Assembly: GCA_965227065.1 (NCBI GenBank)
Contig: CBDDFN010000009.1
Location: forward strand, 124,001 to 188,000
Origin: CBDDFN01 sp965227065
Lineage (GTDB): Bacteria; Pseudomonadota; Alphaproteobacteria; SPJN01
DNA length: 64,000 nt
Direction: 5' to 3'
Part shown: positions 16,567 to 25,974 of the stretch, in pieces
How the letters are laid out: each line of letters begins with the position of its first letter
How positions within the stretch are numbered: the first letter of the stretch is position 1
Made by a program: the position numbers and the translations under genes
The notes under the pieces: generated by a model
What the model saw: only the letters and a program-made list of their open reading frames with translations
Database searches by the model: none
What the model was told of the DNA's origin: nothing

Positions 16567-18108
16567 TTATACCAAGGTGGAGCTGTGCCCGGCCCAATAG
16601 CGTGCCCGTATCTGTTTTTTGTAGAGCTTGCCGGTCGGTGCGCGCGGCAGCTCATCGTCAAAATCGATGGAGCGGGGGCATTTGATGGCGCTGAGGTGTT
16701 CGCGGCAATGTGCGATCAGCTCTTCGGCGGTTGCGTCGGATTTCAGCGCGGGATCGGCAAGCTGGACAACCGCCTTGACCTCTTCACCAAACTCTTCATT
16801 CGGCACACCGATGACGGCGACGTCGGCAACGAGGGGATGGGTGATCAGCAGGTTTTCGGCTTCCTGGGGATAAATGTTCACCCCGCCTGAAATGATCATG
16901 AAGGCCTTGCGGTCGGTGAGGTAGAGATAGCCTTCCTCATCGACATAGCCGACATCGCCCAGCGTCGACCAGCCCTTGTCATTCATGCTGTCCTTCGTTT
17001 TGTCGGGGTCATTGTGATATTGGAATACCGGTCCGTTGGCGAAGAAGATCGTTCCGGGTTCACCGGCGGGCTGTTCCGTGCCGTCCTCGCCGACAATATG
17101 CAATTCGCCCAGCAGTGCCTTGCCGACCGAGCCTTTGTGCGACAGCCATTCTTCGGAATGGATGGCACAAAAGCCATTGCCTTCGGTGCCGGCATAATAT
17201 TCGAAGATCACCGGCCCCCACCAATCGATCATCTGTTCCTTGACCGGTACGGGACAGGGCGCGGCGGCATGGATCGCGACTTTGAGCGAGCTGACATCAT
17301 ATTTGGCGCGTACTTCTGCGGGCAGTTTAAGCATGCGCACAAACATGGTGGGCACCCATTGGCTGTGGGTGATCTGGTGTTTTTCAATCAGGCGCAGCGC
17401 GTCTTCGGCTTCGAAATTCTCCATCGCAATGACGGTTGCGCCAACCTTCATCGCGGCCATGCAGTAGCGCAGCGGGGCAGCGTGATAGAACGGGGCGGGG
17501 GACAGATAGGTGACTTCGGAATTAAAGCCGTAAAGCAGCGTGACCAGCATGATGAGCGGGTTCTCGCCGTCAATCTCGCCCTCGGGCAGGGGGACCTTGA
17601 CGCCCTTGGGCCGGCCAGTGGTGCCCGAGCTGTAGAGCATGTCAGCGCCGGGGCTTTCATCGGCGATGCGGCTGGTCGGCTGGGCGTCGCGCAGCGCTTC
17701 AAAGGCTTCATAGCCCTCAATCGTGCCATCAACCATCAGACGTTTTTCGACACCGGGCATCATCGCGAGCAGCTCGGCGGCGACGTCTTTCTTGGCAATC
17801 GAGGTGATGAAAATCTTCGCCGCGCAATCGCCGACAATATAGTCGACCTCTTCAGCCGTCAGCCGGGACGAGACGGCGGTGTAATAAAGGCCCGAGCGCT
17901 GGGCGGCCCAGCAAATCTCGAAATAACGCGGATTGTTTTCCATGAAGATCGCAATCGCGTCACCGCGCTTCAAACCTTGCGCGCGGAAATAATGGGCGAT
18001 CTGGTTGGAGCGTGCCTCAAGCTCGCCATAGGTCACCGCCTCACCCGAGCCCGCCATCTGATAGGCGATCTTGTCAGGCATGGTTTGGGCATGATGGAAA
18101 ATATGCAT
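16567..18108 (-). CDS. Acyl-CoA synthetase (AMP-binding)
   Basis: 513 residues of the ANL superfamily. The P-loop YSSGTTGRPKG, the adenine motif YYAGTEG, the DRKAFMIISGGVNIYP hinge region and the C-terminal PTGKLYKKQIR lysine are all present. It activates a carboxylic acid, probably a fatty acid, to acyl-CoA via an acyl-adenylate. The start at 18108 follows GGGAGG; upstream in-frame sequence is not family-like. It is divergent from the enoyl-CoA hydratase at 18230, sharing a 121-bp promoter region, and precedes a MaoC gene, so the locus looks like fatty-acid activation and breakdown. Chain-length preference cannot be read from sequence. Confidence 0.92.
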   Translation of the reverse strand: MHIFHHAQTMPDKIAYQMAGSGEAVTYGELEARSNQIAHYFRAQGLKRGDAIAIFMENNPRYFEICWAAQRSGLYYTAVSSRLTAEEVDYIVGDCAAKIFITSIAKKDVAAELLAMMPGVEKRLMVDGTIEGYEAFEALRDAQPTSRIADESPGADMLYSSGTTGRPKGVKVPLPEGEIDGENPLIMLVTLLYGFNSEVTYLSPAPFYHAAPLRYCMAAMKVGATVIAMENFEAEDALRLIEKHQITHSQWVPTMFVRMLKLPAEVRAKYDVSSLKVAIHAAAPCPVPVKEQMIDWWGPVIFEYYAGTEGNGFCAIHSEEWLSHKGSVGKALLGELHIVGEDGTEQPAGEPGTIFFANGPVFQYHNDPDKTKDSMNDKGWSTLGDVGYVDEEGYLYLTDRKAFMIISGGVNIYPQEAENLLITHPLVADVAVIGVPNEEFGEEVKAVVQLADPALKSDATAEELIAHCREHLSAIKCPRSIDFDDELPRAPTGKLYKKQIRARYWAGHSSTLV

Positions 18109-18229
18109 GGGGGCCTCCCTCGAGTTTTTTGAATAGGTGTTGGCCCGGATCATACAAATCCCGGAGTGGCGCGCAACGGCTTGTCGCACTAGTCTGCCCC
18201 CATCGCTATTCACTTTAAGGGAGACAGTC

Positions 18230-19114
18230 ATGAGCTATGACTTCATCAAAGCCGATATCGACAACAAGGTTCTGACACTGACCATGAACCGGCCTGACAA
18301 GCTCAACGCCTTCACCCATTTGATGGCCGATGAGATGATCGATGTGTTTCAAAAGGCCAATCACGATGACGAGGTCCGCGCGATCATCGTCACCGGTGAG
18401 GGCCGGGCTTTTTGTGCGGGCGCTGATCTGAGTGGCGGCGGGTCCGGCAAAGGCGGGGGCGGCACCTTCAACTATGGCGAGTATTCCACCAGCCTTGATG
18501 TAACCGAGACCAAAATCCGCGATTATGGCGGACGGCTGACCCTTGCGATCTATGATTGCTGGAAACCGGTGATCGCTGCGGTCAACGGTCCTGCGGTCGG
18601 CATCGGTGCCACCATGCAACTGCCGATGGATATCCGGCTTGCATCAACCGCGTCGAAATTCGGTTTTGTTTTCACCCGCCGCGGCATCGTGCCGGAAGCC
18701 TGTTCAAGCTGGTTCCTGCCCCGTCTGGTGGGCCCCCAACAGGCGCTTGACTGGATGTTGTCGGGCCGGGTGTTCGATGCCGAGGAAGCCAAGGATGGTG
18801 GTCTGGTGCATGAATTGCTGGCACCTGAAGACCTCTTGCCGCGCGCCATGGAGAAGGCCCGCGAGATTGCCGATCAGTGCAGCGCGGTCTCCGCCGTCAT
18901 GGTTCGTCAAATGATTTGGCGCATGATGACAGCCGATCATCCGATGGAAGCCCACATCATTGACAGCCGGGGCGTCGCCGCCACTGGCCGGGGCGCAGAC
19001 GCCAAGGAAGGCGTGCAGAGCTTTTTGGAGAAACGGCCCGCCAACTATACCGCCAAACCCTCAACCGATATGCCCGACTTCTTCCCCTGGTGGGAAGAGC
19101 GGCAGTACCGCTAG
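18230..19114 (+). CDS. Enoyl-CoA hydratase/isomerase (crotonase) family
   Basis: 294 residues. The crotonase signature is present: MNRPDKLNAF, the oxyanion-hole region GRAFCAGADLSG, PVIAAVNGPAVGIGATM and RLASTASKFGFVFTRRGIVPEACSSWFLPRLVG. It probably hydrates trans-2-enoyl-CoA. A Gly-rich insertion (SGGGSGKGGGG, about 66-76) follows the first oxyanion segment. The start at 18230 follows AAGGGAGAC. The neutral ceramidase gene begins 11 bp after its stop, suggesting one transcript that couples ceramide hydrolysis to acyl-chain use. Confidence 0.92.
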   Translation: MSYDFIKADIDNKVLTLTMNRPDKLNAFTHLMADEMIDVFQKANHDDEVRAIIVTGEGRAFCAGADLSGGGSGKGGGGTFNYGEYSTSLDVTETKIRDYGGRLTLAIYDCWKPVIAAVNGPAVGIGATMQLPMDIRLASTASKFGFVFTRRGIVPEACSSWFLPRLVGPQQALDWMLSGRVFDAEEAKDGGLVHELLAPEDLLPRAMEKAREIADQCSAVSAVMVRQMIWRMMTADHPMEAHIIDSRGVAATGRGADAKEGVQSFLEKRPANYTAKPSTDMPDFFPWWEERQYR

Positions 19115-19124
19115 GGGGGCGATC

Positions 19125-21356
19125 ATGATGCGCAAGGTTGGTGCCGCCCTTTTGATGAGTGTCCTGCTTGCTCCGCCGGCCTGGGCAGGTGGACGATGCA
19201 CGGCGCCAGCCTTGCGTGATGATCCGGCCATTGCGGCCAAGCCGCTGGCGGCCAAGCCGCTTGACCCGCAAACCTATGCGCGCTTCTACGGTCCGCGCAA
19301 CAAAGCTGAAATGACCGGCGCTTGCGCGGATAATCGAGCGTTCAAATTTGGCCTGGGCCAGGGTGATATAACCGGCCCGCTCTATGATCAGGGCATGGCG
19401 GGCTATGCCAAACCGGAGCAATTATCGAAAGGCAAGATCGACCGGCAATTTGCGCGTGCGTTTGCGATCGGAACTGAATGCGATCCCGGCACCAAAGCTG
19501 TTCTTGTCTCGGTCGATCTGGGGCTGATGTATCACGGCGTCCGCCAAGAGGTTGTGAAGCGGCTGAGCGGAAAGCTCGGCTACGCCCAATTGATGATTAC
19601 GGCAAACCACTCCCATGCCACCGCGGCGGGACAATCCCATCACGATCTGTACAATTTGCCCGCCGGCGGTCATGACGCCCAGGCATTTGACGGGCTGGTC
19701 AGCGGTATTGTCGATGCGGTGGAACAAGCGCTCGCCGCGTATGAAACGGCAACGCCCGGTGCGATCAATTTTGCGCAAGGTGAGTTGCTCAATGCCTCGG
19801 TACAGCGCTCCCGCCCGGCCTATGATCAGAACCCCGAAGCCGAACGCGCGCCATGGGTCGACACGGACGGCAATCCCGTCACCATCGACCGCAACGCCGT
19901 CACCCTGTCTTTGATGCGGGATGGCAAGCGGCTTGGGGTCATGAACTGGTTTGCAGTCCATGGCACCTCGATCAGTTTCGCCAATCGCTTGTTATCGGGC
20001 GATAATAAGGGCTGGGCGGCACTGATGGCCGAACAGGGCGCGGATGCGCCCAAACTGGCGGGTTTTTTTCAAGGCACGCTGGGTGATGTCAGCCCCAATC
20101 TGTGGATTGATGGGTTGAGCGATTCTGTCCTGCAAGACGCGGACGACCCCGACTTCATGAAGCGCGGCGGCGGGCGCAATGACCGGGAAAGCACGTATTT
20201 AAGTGCGATGCGCCAGGCCGAAACAGCGCTTCGGCAAACAGGCGATGAGCCACTTCAGGGCGGTGTGTCCACCGCCCATGTCTTTGTCGATATGCGCACC
20301 GCCCATAGGGATGACGATTCCAAGGTGCGGACCTGTTCGCCCGCTTATGGTTTCGGCGCACCGGCGGGGGCGGAAGATGGGCGCGGCCCGATCAGCGAGG
20401 GCTGGCGGTGTTCCGACACATCAGGCTTTACCCAATGGGTGGCACGCGTTGGCCTGTGGGGGGCGATGAAATTCGGCTTCGGCATGGATTTGCCCGAGGG
20501 CATGCTTGATAATACCGGCTGCCGTCCGGCACACGAAGACCCTGATGGACCCTATGGCTGTCATGGGGAGAAGCCTATCCTCGCGCCGCTTGACTATTCC
20601 TTGACCGAGGCAGGCCAGCCGCTGACCGCGCCGGTGGTGCCGTTCCACATTGTGACCATTGGCCAGTTTGCGATTGTCGGCCTGCCCTTTGAGATCACCA
20701 CCATGGCGGGCCGGCGGATCAAGCAGGCCTTGCTTGACGTTCTCGAAGCGCGCGGTATCGACTATGCGGTGGTGGCCAGTCACACCAATGGCTACAGCCA
20801 TTATCTGACAACATCTGAGGAATATGACCTTCAATTGTATGAAGGCGCGTCGACCATTTTCGGGCAGCATGAGTTGGATATTGTGGTGCAGGAAACCACA
20901 AGGCTTGCCCGGGGTGAGCCAAGCCCGTTTGCCGTGCAAACTTATGAGACCGCCGTCACACCGTTTGTGCATGAACCCGACGCGTCCCTCTATCTCGCCA
21001 AAGAGTTCACGCCCGGCGAGGTTTTGGAGGAACCCGCACCGACCCAGTCCGTGGATCAAGGCGCAGTGCGCTTTGCGATACGCGGACCCAATCCCCGCCG
21101 GTCGCCTCAGGGGCGGGACCTTTATGTTTCGGTCGAACAGCAAACCAGCTCAGGCTGGGTCGTTGTTGCGTCGGACAGGTCTTATGAGACCGAACTCATC
21201 TATGATTCCGATGAGGCAAGTGTGACGGGCCTATGGTATCCGCCGGTGACCGCTGGTGAGGGTCAATACCGGATGGTGATCCGGGGCCGCAGCGATGCCG
21301 GCCTGTTCCAGACTGTGTCGAGCCCGTTCAGTCTTGAGGTGTGTCCGGGGTCGTGA
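19125..21356 (+). CDS. Neutral/alkaline ceramidase-like amidohydrolase, secreted
   Basis: 743 residues with a signal peptide cleaved near AWAG (about 21). The neutral ceramidase fingerprints are in order: zinc-site NHSHATAAG (161-169), NASVQRSRPAYDQNP (223-237), FAVHGTS (His279), the nucleophile hexapeptide GDVSPN (320-325, Ser323), CSPAYGFGAPAGAEDG, and NGYSHYLTTSEEYDLQLYEGAST. A C-terminal beta-sandwich domain (about 620-743) completes the family architecture. It hydrolyses the amide bond of ceramide to sphingosine and a fatty acid in the periplasm or outside. The gene is likely co-transcribed with the upstream hydratase, and its end overlaps the convergent MFS gene by 29 bp. Confidence 0.92.
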   Translation: MMRKVGAALLMSVLLAPPAWAGGRCTAPALRDDPAIAAKPLAAKPLDPQTYARFYGPRNKAEMTGACADNRAFKFGLGQGDITGPLYDQGMAGYAKPEQLSKGKIDRQFARAFAIGTECDPGTKAVLVSVDLGLMYHGVRQEVVKRLSGKLGYAQLMITANHSHATAAGQSHHDLYNLPAGGHDAQAFDGLVSGIVDAVEQALAAYETATPGAINFAQGELLNASVQRSRPAYDQNPEAERAPWVDTDGNPVTIDRNAVTLSLMRDGKRLGVMNWFAVHGTSISFANRLLSGDNKGWAALMAEQGADAPKLAGFFQGTLGDVSPNLWIDGLSDSVLQDADDPDFMKRGGGRNDRESTYLSAMRQAETALRQTGDEPLQGGVSTAHVFVDMRTAHRDDDSKVRTCSPAYGFGAPAGAEDGRGPISEGWRCSDTSGFTQWVARVGLWGAMKFGFGMDLPEGMLDNTGCRPAHEDPDGPYGCHGEKPILAPLDYSLTEAGQPLTAPVVPFHIVTIGQFAIVGLPFEITTMAGRRIKQALLDVLEARGIDYAVVASHTNGYSHYLTTSEEYDLQLYEGASTIFGQHELDIVVQETTRLARGEPSPFAVQTYETAVTPFVHEPDASLYLAKEFTPGEVLEEPAPTQSVDQGAVRFAIRGPNPRRSPQGRDLYVSVEQQTSSGWVVVASDRSYETELIYDSDEASVTGLWYPPVTAGEGQYRMVIRGRSDAGLFQTVSSPFSLEVCPGS

Positions 21357-22569
21357 CGTCGTCTTGCGGTTCAGGCATGCGCATGGGCCATAAGGCCCCC
21401 GACACGATGGCGACGAGCACGACGAACGAACCGGCAATGGGCGGAATGTAGAGCGCATTCAATATGCCGACAGCGTCTGCTGCCACCCCCATAATCACCG
21501 ATCCGATCGGGGCGGCCCCCATAAACGTCATCTGGAAGATGGCGAGCATTTTGGCCCGGTGTTTGGGCGGCGCGCCCAACTGAATGATCGAGCGGGTCAG
21601 CGGCATGGACATGCCCGCCGACATGCCCCACATCAGGATCAGCCCCAGCGTGACGGGCAGGGAGAAGCCTTGCGCAACCAGCGTCATGATCAGGGCCGAA
21701 AATGTCATGGTTCCCATCATCACCTGACCGGGCCGGTTGACGGGACCGAGCACAATGATAACAAGCCCGCCCAGAACCGTACCGCCCATAAAGGCCATCT
21801 GGATCCAGGAAATCTCCCGCGCTTCGCCGCCGAAAATATCGCGGATCAACAGCGGCAGGCCGACCATATAGGTCCCCATATAGAAGATGCCGCCCGCCAC
21901 CGTGAACAGGGTGATGGTGCGGATCTGGTCTTGCCGCCAAACCTGCTTGATCCCTTCAAGAACATCGTCAAGGGCGCGGGGCCGGTCGGCAGCAGGTTGG
22001 GCGCCGGGCATGGGCTGAAGCCGGCTAAGGCAGAACGCGCCAAAACACAGCAAGCCGATCTGAACCACCATCAGCGGCGGGCCACCCAGCCGGTCGGCCT
22101 GTCCAGCGAGGGCAATGCCGATCATCTGGCCGCCAAACTGCATCATGGTCATGACGGTGGCTGCGCGCTGGATCGGGCCATGGCTGACATGGGTCAGCAT
22201 CGTGTCGCGGGTGGGAATGATGAAGGCAGTCAGAATGCCGAACATCGCCACCATGACGAGCAGATTGGCGTAAGTGAGCAAATTGGCTGACAGGGCGGTC
22301 AACATTAATGCAACGGGGACAAGCGCCATCAAATTAAGCTTGATGAGCAGGGCGCGCGGATCGCGCCGGTCGGCAAGCGTGCCGCCGATCAGCAAGAACA
22401 GCAAAGACGGCAACATGCTGGCAAGCTGGACAAAGCCGACATTGCGGCCACTTTCTTGCAGGACGATCGCGGCCAGCCAGGTGACGACAACACCTTGAAT
22501 GCCCATCGAAAGGAACCAGGCCCCCGCACCCGCGGCGTACCAGAGGAACTGTCCCCGGGCCGCGCTCAT
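21328..22569 (-). CDS. MFS transporter
   Basis: 413 residues, about 12 transmembrane helices with the loop 2-3 motif GGTLADRRDPRALL. The layout resembles the enterobactin-exporter-like (MFS_3) branch. Substrate unknown. The start codon overlaps the stop of the ArsC/YffB-like gene (ATGA), indicating coupling, and the end overlaps the ceramidase gene on the other strand by 29 bp. A cytoplasmic loop with PGAQPAADRPRALDD separates the halves. Confidence 0.85.
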   Translation of the reverse strand: MSAARGQFLWYAAGAGAWFLSMGIQGVVVTWLAAIVLQESGRNVGFVQLASMLPSLLFLLIGGTLADRRDPRALLIKLNLMALVPVALMLTALSANLLTYANLLVMVAMFGILTAFIIPTRDTMLTHVSHGPIQRAATVMTMMQFGGQMIGIALAGQADRLGGPPLMVVQIGLLCFGAFCLSRLQPMPGAQPAADRPRALDDVLEGIKQVWRQDQIRTITLFTVAGGIFYMGTYMVGLPLLIRDIFGGEAREISWIQMAFMGGTVLGGLVIIVLGPVNRPGQVMMGTMTFSALIMTLVAQGFSLPVTLGLILMWGMSAGMSMPLTRSIIQLGAPPKHRAKMLAIFQMTFMGAAPIGSVIMGVAADAVGILNALYIPPIAGSFVVLVAIVSGALWPMRMPEPQDDVTTPDTPQD

Positions 22570-22931
22570 CCCCCCAGATGCTCCGCAAGGGCGGCTTGTT
22601 CAGCCTTGGAGAACCCGATCAGGTGCTTGCCGCCCAGATCAATGACGGGACGTTTGATCAGGGTGGGATGCTGGGCCATCAAAGCTGCCGCCGTGCCGGG
22701 GGTGAGGCCCGCTTTCGCCGCCTCATCAAGCTTGCGCCAGGTGGTGCCGCGCTTGTTCAAGACGCGGTCCAAACCCAATTCGTCGATCCAGCCTTGAATG
22801 GTGGCTGTGTCGATCCCCTCGGCGCGGAAATCGTGAAAACGATACTCCGCACCCGCGTCAGTGAGCGCCGTGCGCGCCTTCTTGACCGTATCGCAGTTTT
22901 TGATGCCGTACAAAATCATGGGGGAGTGCAT
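22566..22931 (-). CDS. ArsC/Spx-superfamily reductase-like protein (YffB type)
   Basis: 121 residues with a thioredoxin-like fold of the ArsC family. It has a single N-terminal active-site Cys in YGIKNCDTVKKA and the conserved RGTTWRKLD and HPTLIKRPVIDLGGK segments, as in YffB-type proteins. These are annotated as arsenate reductase-like but usually lack demonstrated arsenate activity, and glutathione-dependent thiol reduction is a common suggestion. The start may be 22931 (MHSPMILYG) or 22919 (MILYG). It is translationally coupled to the downstream MFS gene. Confidence 0.82.
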   Translation of the reverse strand: MHSPMILYGIKNCDTVKKARTALTDAGAEYRFHDFRAEGIDTATIQGWIDELGLDRVLNKRGTTWRKLDEAAKAGLTPGTAAALMAQHPTLIKRPVIDLGGKHLIGFSKAEQAALAEHLGG

Positions 22932-23027
22932 AGGCCCCAAAGCCCGGTGAGGCAAGCGGTGGATTGGCACAGGCTGCTTGGAGGTCTAAGCTCGCCCCAC
23001 TGATATTTGATAGTGAAGGAACATCCT

Positions 23028-24266
23028 ATGAGCGAATTACCGAGCCTCGATCAATCGACGCCCGGCGCGTCCCGCGAATGGGCGGGCAAACGCGCGGAAG
23101 TGAAAGAATTTGTCGAACAGGTCGTTTATCCGGCCGAAAAGACCATGCATGCCGAAGGTGCTGACCGCAAACAGGTCATGCAGGGCCTGATGCAGCAGGC
23201 CAAGGATGCCGGCCTTTGGGCGCTGGGCCATCCGACTGAAATTGGCGGCCAGGGCATGCCTTTTATGGATTATGTCTATGTCAACGAGGTTGTAGGCCGG
23301 TCTGAGCTTGCCATGGTCGCGCTTGGCACACATTCGCTGCAGGATTCGATCATGCTGCATCTGTATGCCGACAAGGAATGGAAAGACCGCTATCTCGCCC
23401 CGCTGGTGGCCGGAGAGGTTTTTCCCAGCTTCGCGATGACTGAGCCCAATGTGGCCTCGTCGGACCCGACCCAGATTGAAACCAAGGCCGAACTTGACGG
23501 CAATCACTGGGTCATCAATGGCCACAAATGGTTCATCACGGGCGCCCAGGGCGCGTCATACACCACCATCATGTGCAAGACCGATCCTGACGCGCCGCGT
23601 CATGAACAGTTCACCATGATCGTCGTGCCGACCGATGCCGAAGGTTATGAGATCGTGAGGGACGTCAAAGTGATGGGCGAATATCACGACCATTGCGAGC
23701 TTCGCTTCAATGATTTGCGCGTGCCGACCTCGCACACGCTGGGGGAGCGCGGCCAGGCTTTCAAGATCGCTCAGATGCGGCTTGGCCCGGGACGGATTTT
23801 CCACTGCATGCGCTGGCTTGGTCAGGCCCAGCGCGCCTTTGATCTGATGTGCCACCGTTTGAACAACCGCAAAGCCTTTGGCGAGCGGCTGGCGGACAAA
23901 CAGTTGATGCAGTTGCATGTGTTTGAAAGCGCCGCGCAAATTCAAGCCAGCCGTCTTTTGACGCTCGATGCCGCGCGCAAGATGGATTCAGGATCTGATG
24001 CGCGAATTGAAATTGCGCTGATCAAGGTGATCGGTGCGCGCATGGTCCATGACGTGATCGACCGGGCGATCCAGGTGCATGGCGCGATGGGTGTGACCGA
24101 GGACACACCGCTTGAAGGTATGTACCGGGCCGCGCGTTTTGCCCGCATCTATGATGGCCCCGATGAGGTGCATATCCAGTCAACAGCGCGCCGTATTCTC
24201 AAGGAATATGACAAGGGCCGGGGCTGGGACTTCGGCGAACGCGACCTGATGGCTTACGAAGCGTGA
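23028..24266 (+). CDS. Acyl-CoA dehydrogenase
   Basis: 412 residues with the three ACAD domains. Diagnostic segments are FAMTEPNVASSDPTQIET and WFITGAQGA (FAD and substrate site), GPGRIFHCMRWLGQAQRAFDLM, and AIQVHGAMGVTEDTPLEGMYRAAR. The last two resemble the ACAD10/11-like branch rather than classical FadE. It oxidises acyl-CoA to enoyl-CoA and passes electrons to ETF, then to the ETF-QO encoded at 7.2 kb. AAGGA precedes the ATG at 23028. Its 3' end overlaps the convergent NAD-binding gene by 13 bp. The preferred substrate is not predictable by eye. Confidence 0.93.
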   Translation: MSELPSLDQSTPGASREWAGKRAEVKEFVEQVVYPAEKTMHAEGADRKQVMQGLMQQAKDAGLWALGHPTEIGGQGMPFMDYVYVNEVVGRSELAMVALGTHSLQDSIMLHLYADKEWKDRYLAPLVAGEVFPSFAMTEPNVASSDPTQIETKAELDGNHWVINGHKWFITGAQGASYTTIMCKTDPDAPRHEQFTMIVVPTDAEGYEIVRDVKVMGEYHDHCELRFNDLRVPTSHTLGERGQAFKIAQMRLGPGRIFHCMRWLGQAQRAFDLMCHRLNNRKAFGERLADKQLMQLHVFESAAQIQASRLLTLDAARKMDSGSDARIEIALIKVIGARMVHDVIDRAIQVHGAMGVTEDTPLEGMYRAARFARIYDGPDEVHIQSTARRILKEYDKGRGWDFGERDLMAYEA

Positions 24267-24943
24267 GCTGAGACGACGCGCTCAATATCTTTGTTGTGAT
24301 GAACAAAGCGGCCATTGTCGTTCGACAGATCGACAGTGGCCGCCATGGCGCGGGCAACCGTGATCGCATCAACACCGCGGAAGCGCGACAAAGGCCCCGG
24401 CAAAAGCGGGGTCAAAAGCGGCGAGACCACCTTGCCAATTTCTTCAGTCAGACGAAATTCGTTGCGTGACCCCATCAGCAGGCCGGGCCGGAAAATATCC
24501 AGCCGCTCATAGCCAAGCCCTTGAATGGCGCGTTCGGCCTGGCCCTTGATTTTGAGATAGTAGCTGGGGGAGGAGGCATCCGCGCCGACCGAGCTGACCA
24601 TCATGAAATGATCGGCCCCGCCGCGCTGGGCGCCATCGGCAAAGGCTACCACATAATCGCGGTCAACCTTGGCAAAGGCGTCCTTGCCCCCTGCTTTCGC
24701 CTGGGTGGTGCCCAGCACACACAGCGCTATATCGGCGTGGGCGGCCTCGGCTTCAGCGGAAATTTTGGCAAAATCAATCTCGCGCCATTCGACCCCTTCG
24801 ACCGAACGGTCAGATGCCCAGTCCGGCGCTTGCCGAACCAGGGCGATGATTTTTTCAAGGTCGGGCTTCTTGGCCAGTTCGGCGGTTAGATACCGTCCGA
24901 CCAGGCCTGTCGCGCCCACTATGACCGCGCGTTTGGCCGTCAT
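24254..24943 (-). CDS. NAD(P)H-binding atypical SDR (HTATIP2/YwnB-like)
   Basis: 229 residues with an N-terminal Rossmann motif VIVGATGLVGRYL. It has MMVSSVGADASSPSYYLKIKGQAERAIQGLGYERLDIFRPGLLMG, in which a Y-x3-K pair (YLKIK) follows a conserved Ser pair. This is the atypical SDR type found in oxidoreductase HTATIP2-like proteins. Substrate unknown. The ATG at 24943 follows GGGGAG. It ends inside the convergent acyl-CoA dehydrogenase gene. Confidence 0.82.
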   Translation of the reverse strand: MTAKRAVIVGATGLVGRYLTAELAKKPDLEKIIALVRQAPDWASDRSVEGVEWREIDFAKISAEAEAAHADIALCVLGTTQAKAGGKDAFAKVDRDYVVAFADGAQRGGADHFMMVSSVGADASSPSYYLKIKGQAERAIQGLGYERLDIFRPGLLMGSRNEFRLTEEIGKVVSPLLTPLLPGPLSRFRGVDAITVARAMAATVDLSNDNGRFVHHNKDIERVVSAHAS

Positions 24944-25059
24944 GCCGCTCCCCACCGGCTTTTCTTGTCGAAGTCTCTAATATAGGGCGGGGGAAGGGTT
25001 CCGGCCCGGACACTTTTGGTCGCAGACCCGAAGTGTCGCGCTTTATCAATTGTTTGGGA

Positions 25060-25974
25060 TCACACAGGCTCCCACGGGAAAACCGCGCGCGTGTTTTCTT
25101 CAACCCCGAAATAGGACGCTTCCATCGCCGGAAAAGCGCGGGAAAGCAGGCTTTGTGCCGTCCACCCTTGCGCGTCGGCCATGCCGCGTTCAATGCGTGG
25201 CTGGCTCATGAGAAAGATTTCATTGCCGCGTACGGTGAAAATCTGACCGCTGGTTTTCGGATCGGCGCACAGCGCAATTGCGGGCGGGGCGATCTGATCG
25301 GCGCGGGTCAGCTGTTTCATCCGTTCGGCGCGGGCCGCGGCTGCTTCATCCTTGACCGGGATCGTGTCGATCATGCGGGTCCAGGCAAAGGGCGCAATGC
25401 AATTGGAACGGACATTCTTGCGCGCGCCTTCCATGGCGACCAGACGGGACAGGCCCGCAATCCCCATTTTGGCGGCGGCATAATTGGCCTGACCGATATT
25501 GCCGATAATGCCGCTGGTTGAGGTGAACAGCACATAGGCGCCGTCTTCCTGATTGCGGAAATGTTCAATCGTGGCGCGGCACATATTGAACGAGCCTTTG
25601 AGGTGAACCGAAATCACGGCGTCCCAGTCTTCTTCGCTCATCTTGTGGAACATGCCGTCGCGCAGAATGCCCGCCGGGCTGATCACCGCATGAAGGCCGC
25701 CAAAGCTGTCCATCGCCTGCTCGAACATGTTTTTGGCGCCTGCCATCTCGGCGACGGAATCGGAGTTTGAGGCCGCCTCGCCACCGGCGGCGCGAATTTC
25801 CTGGGCAACCTGTTCGGCCGGACCGGCATCACCACTGTCACCGCCTGAAACGCCACCGCCGAGGTCATTGACCACAACGCGCGCGCCCTCCTGTGCGGCC
25901 AGAATTGCGCATTCGCGGCCAATGCCGCGGCCAGCGCCGGTGACCAGAACCACTTTTCCATCCAATACGCCCAT
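25060..25974 (-). CDS. SDR-family oxidoreductase, MFE-2-like
   Basis: 304 residues. It has the classical SDR cofactor motif TGAGRGIG near residue 13, followed by VVVNDLGGGVSGGDSGDAGPA, the insertion typical of the D-3-hydroxyacyl-CoA dehydrogenase domain of peroxisomal multifunctional enzyme type 2. The active site is SGIIGNIGQANYAAAK (Y-x3-K). It may oxidise (R)-3-hydroxyacyl-CoA, the product of MaoC-type hydratases such as the one at 16.0 kb; this is inference from family. GGGAGG precedes the ATG at 25974. The longer open frame upstream to 26310 is not conserved. Confidence 0.85.
   Translation of the reverse strand: MGVLDGKVVLVTGAGRGIGRECAILAAQEGARVVVNDLGGGVSGGDSGDAGPAEQVAQEIRAAGGEAASNSDSVAEMAGAKNMFEQAMDSFGGLHAVISPAGILRDGMFHKMSEEDWDAVISVHLKGSFNMCRATIEHFRNQEDGAYVLFTSTSGIIGNIGQANYAAAKMGIAGLSRLVAMEGARKNVRSNCIAPFAWTRMIDTIPVKDEAAAARAERMKQLTRADQIAPPAIALCADPKTSGQIFTVRGNEIFLMSQPRIERGMADAQGWTAQSLLSRAFPAMEASYFGVEENTRAVFPWEPV

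Noticed and set aside
17014..18132. 372-codon open frame opposite the acyl-CoA synthetase
   Set aside because: Composition reflects the reverse of the ANL enzyme; no protein-like motifs.
22566..22931. True arsenate reductase forming an arsenic system with the TIGR04283/04282 genes
   Set aside because: The protein is of the YffB/Spx-like type with one N-terminal Cys, lies 20 kb away, and no arsenic transporter or ArsR is present.
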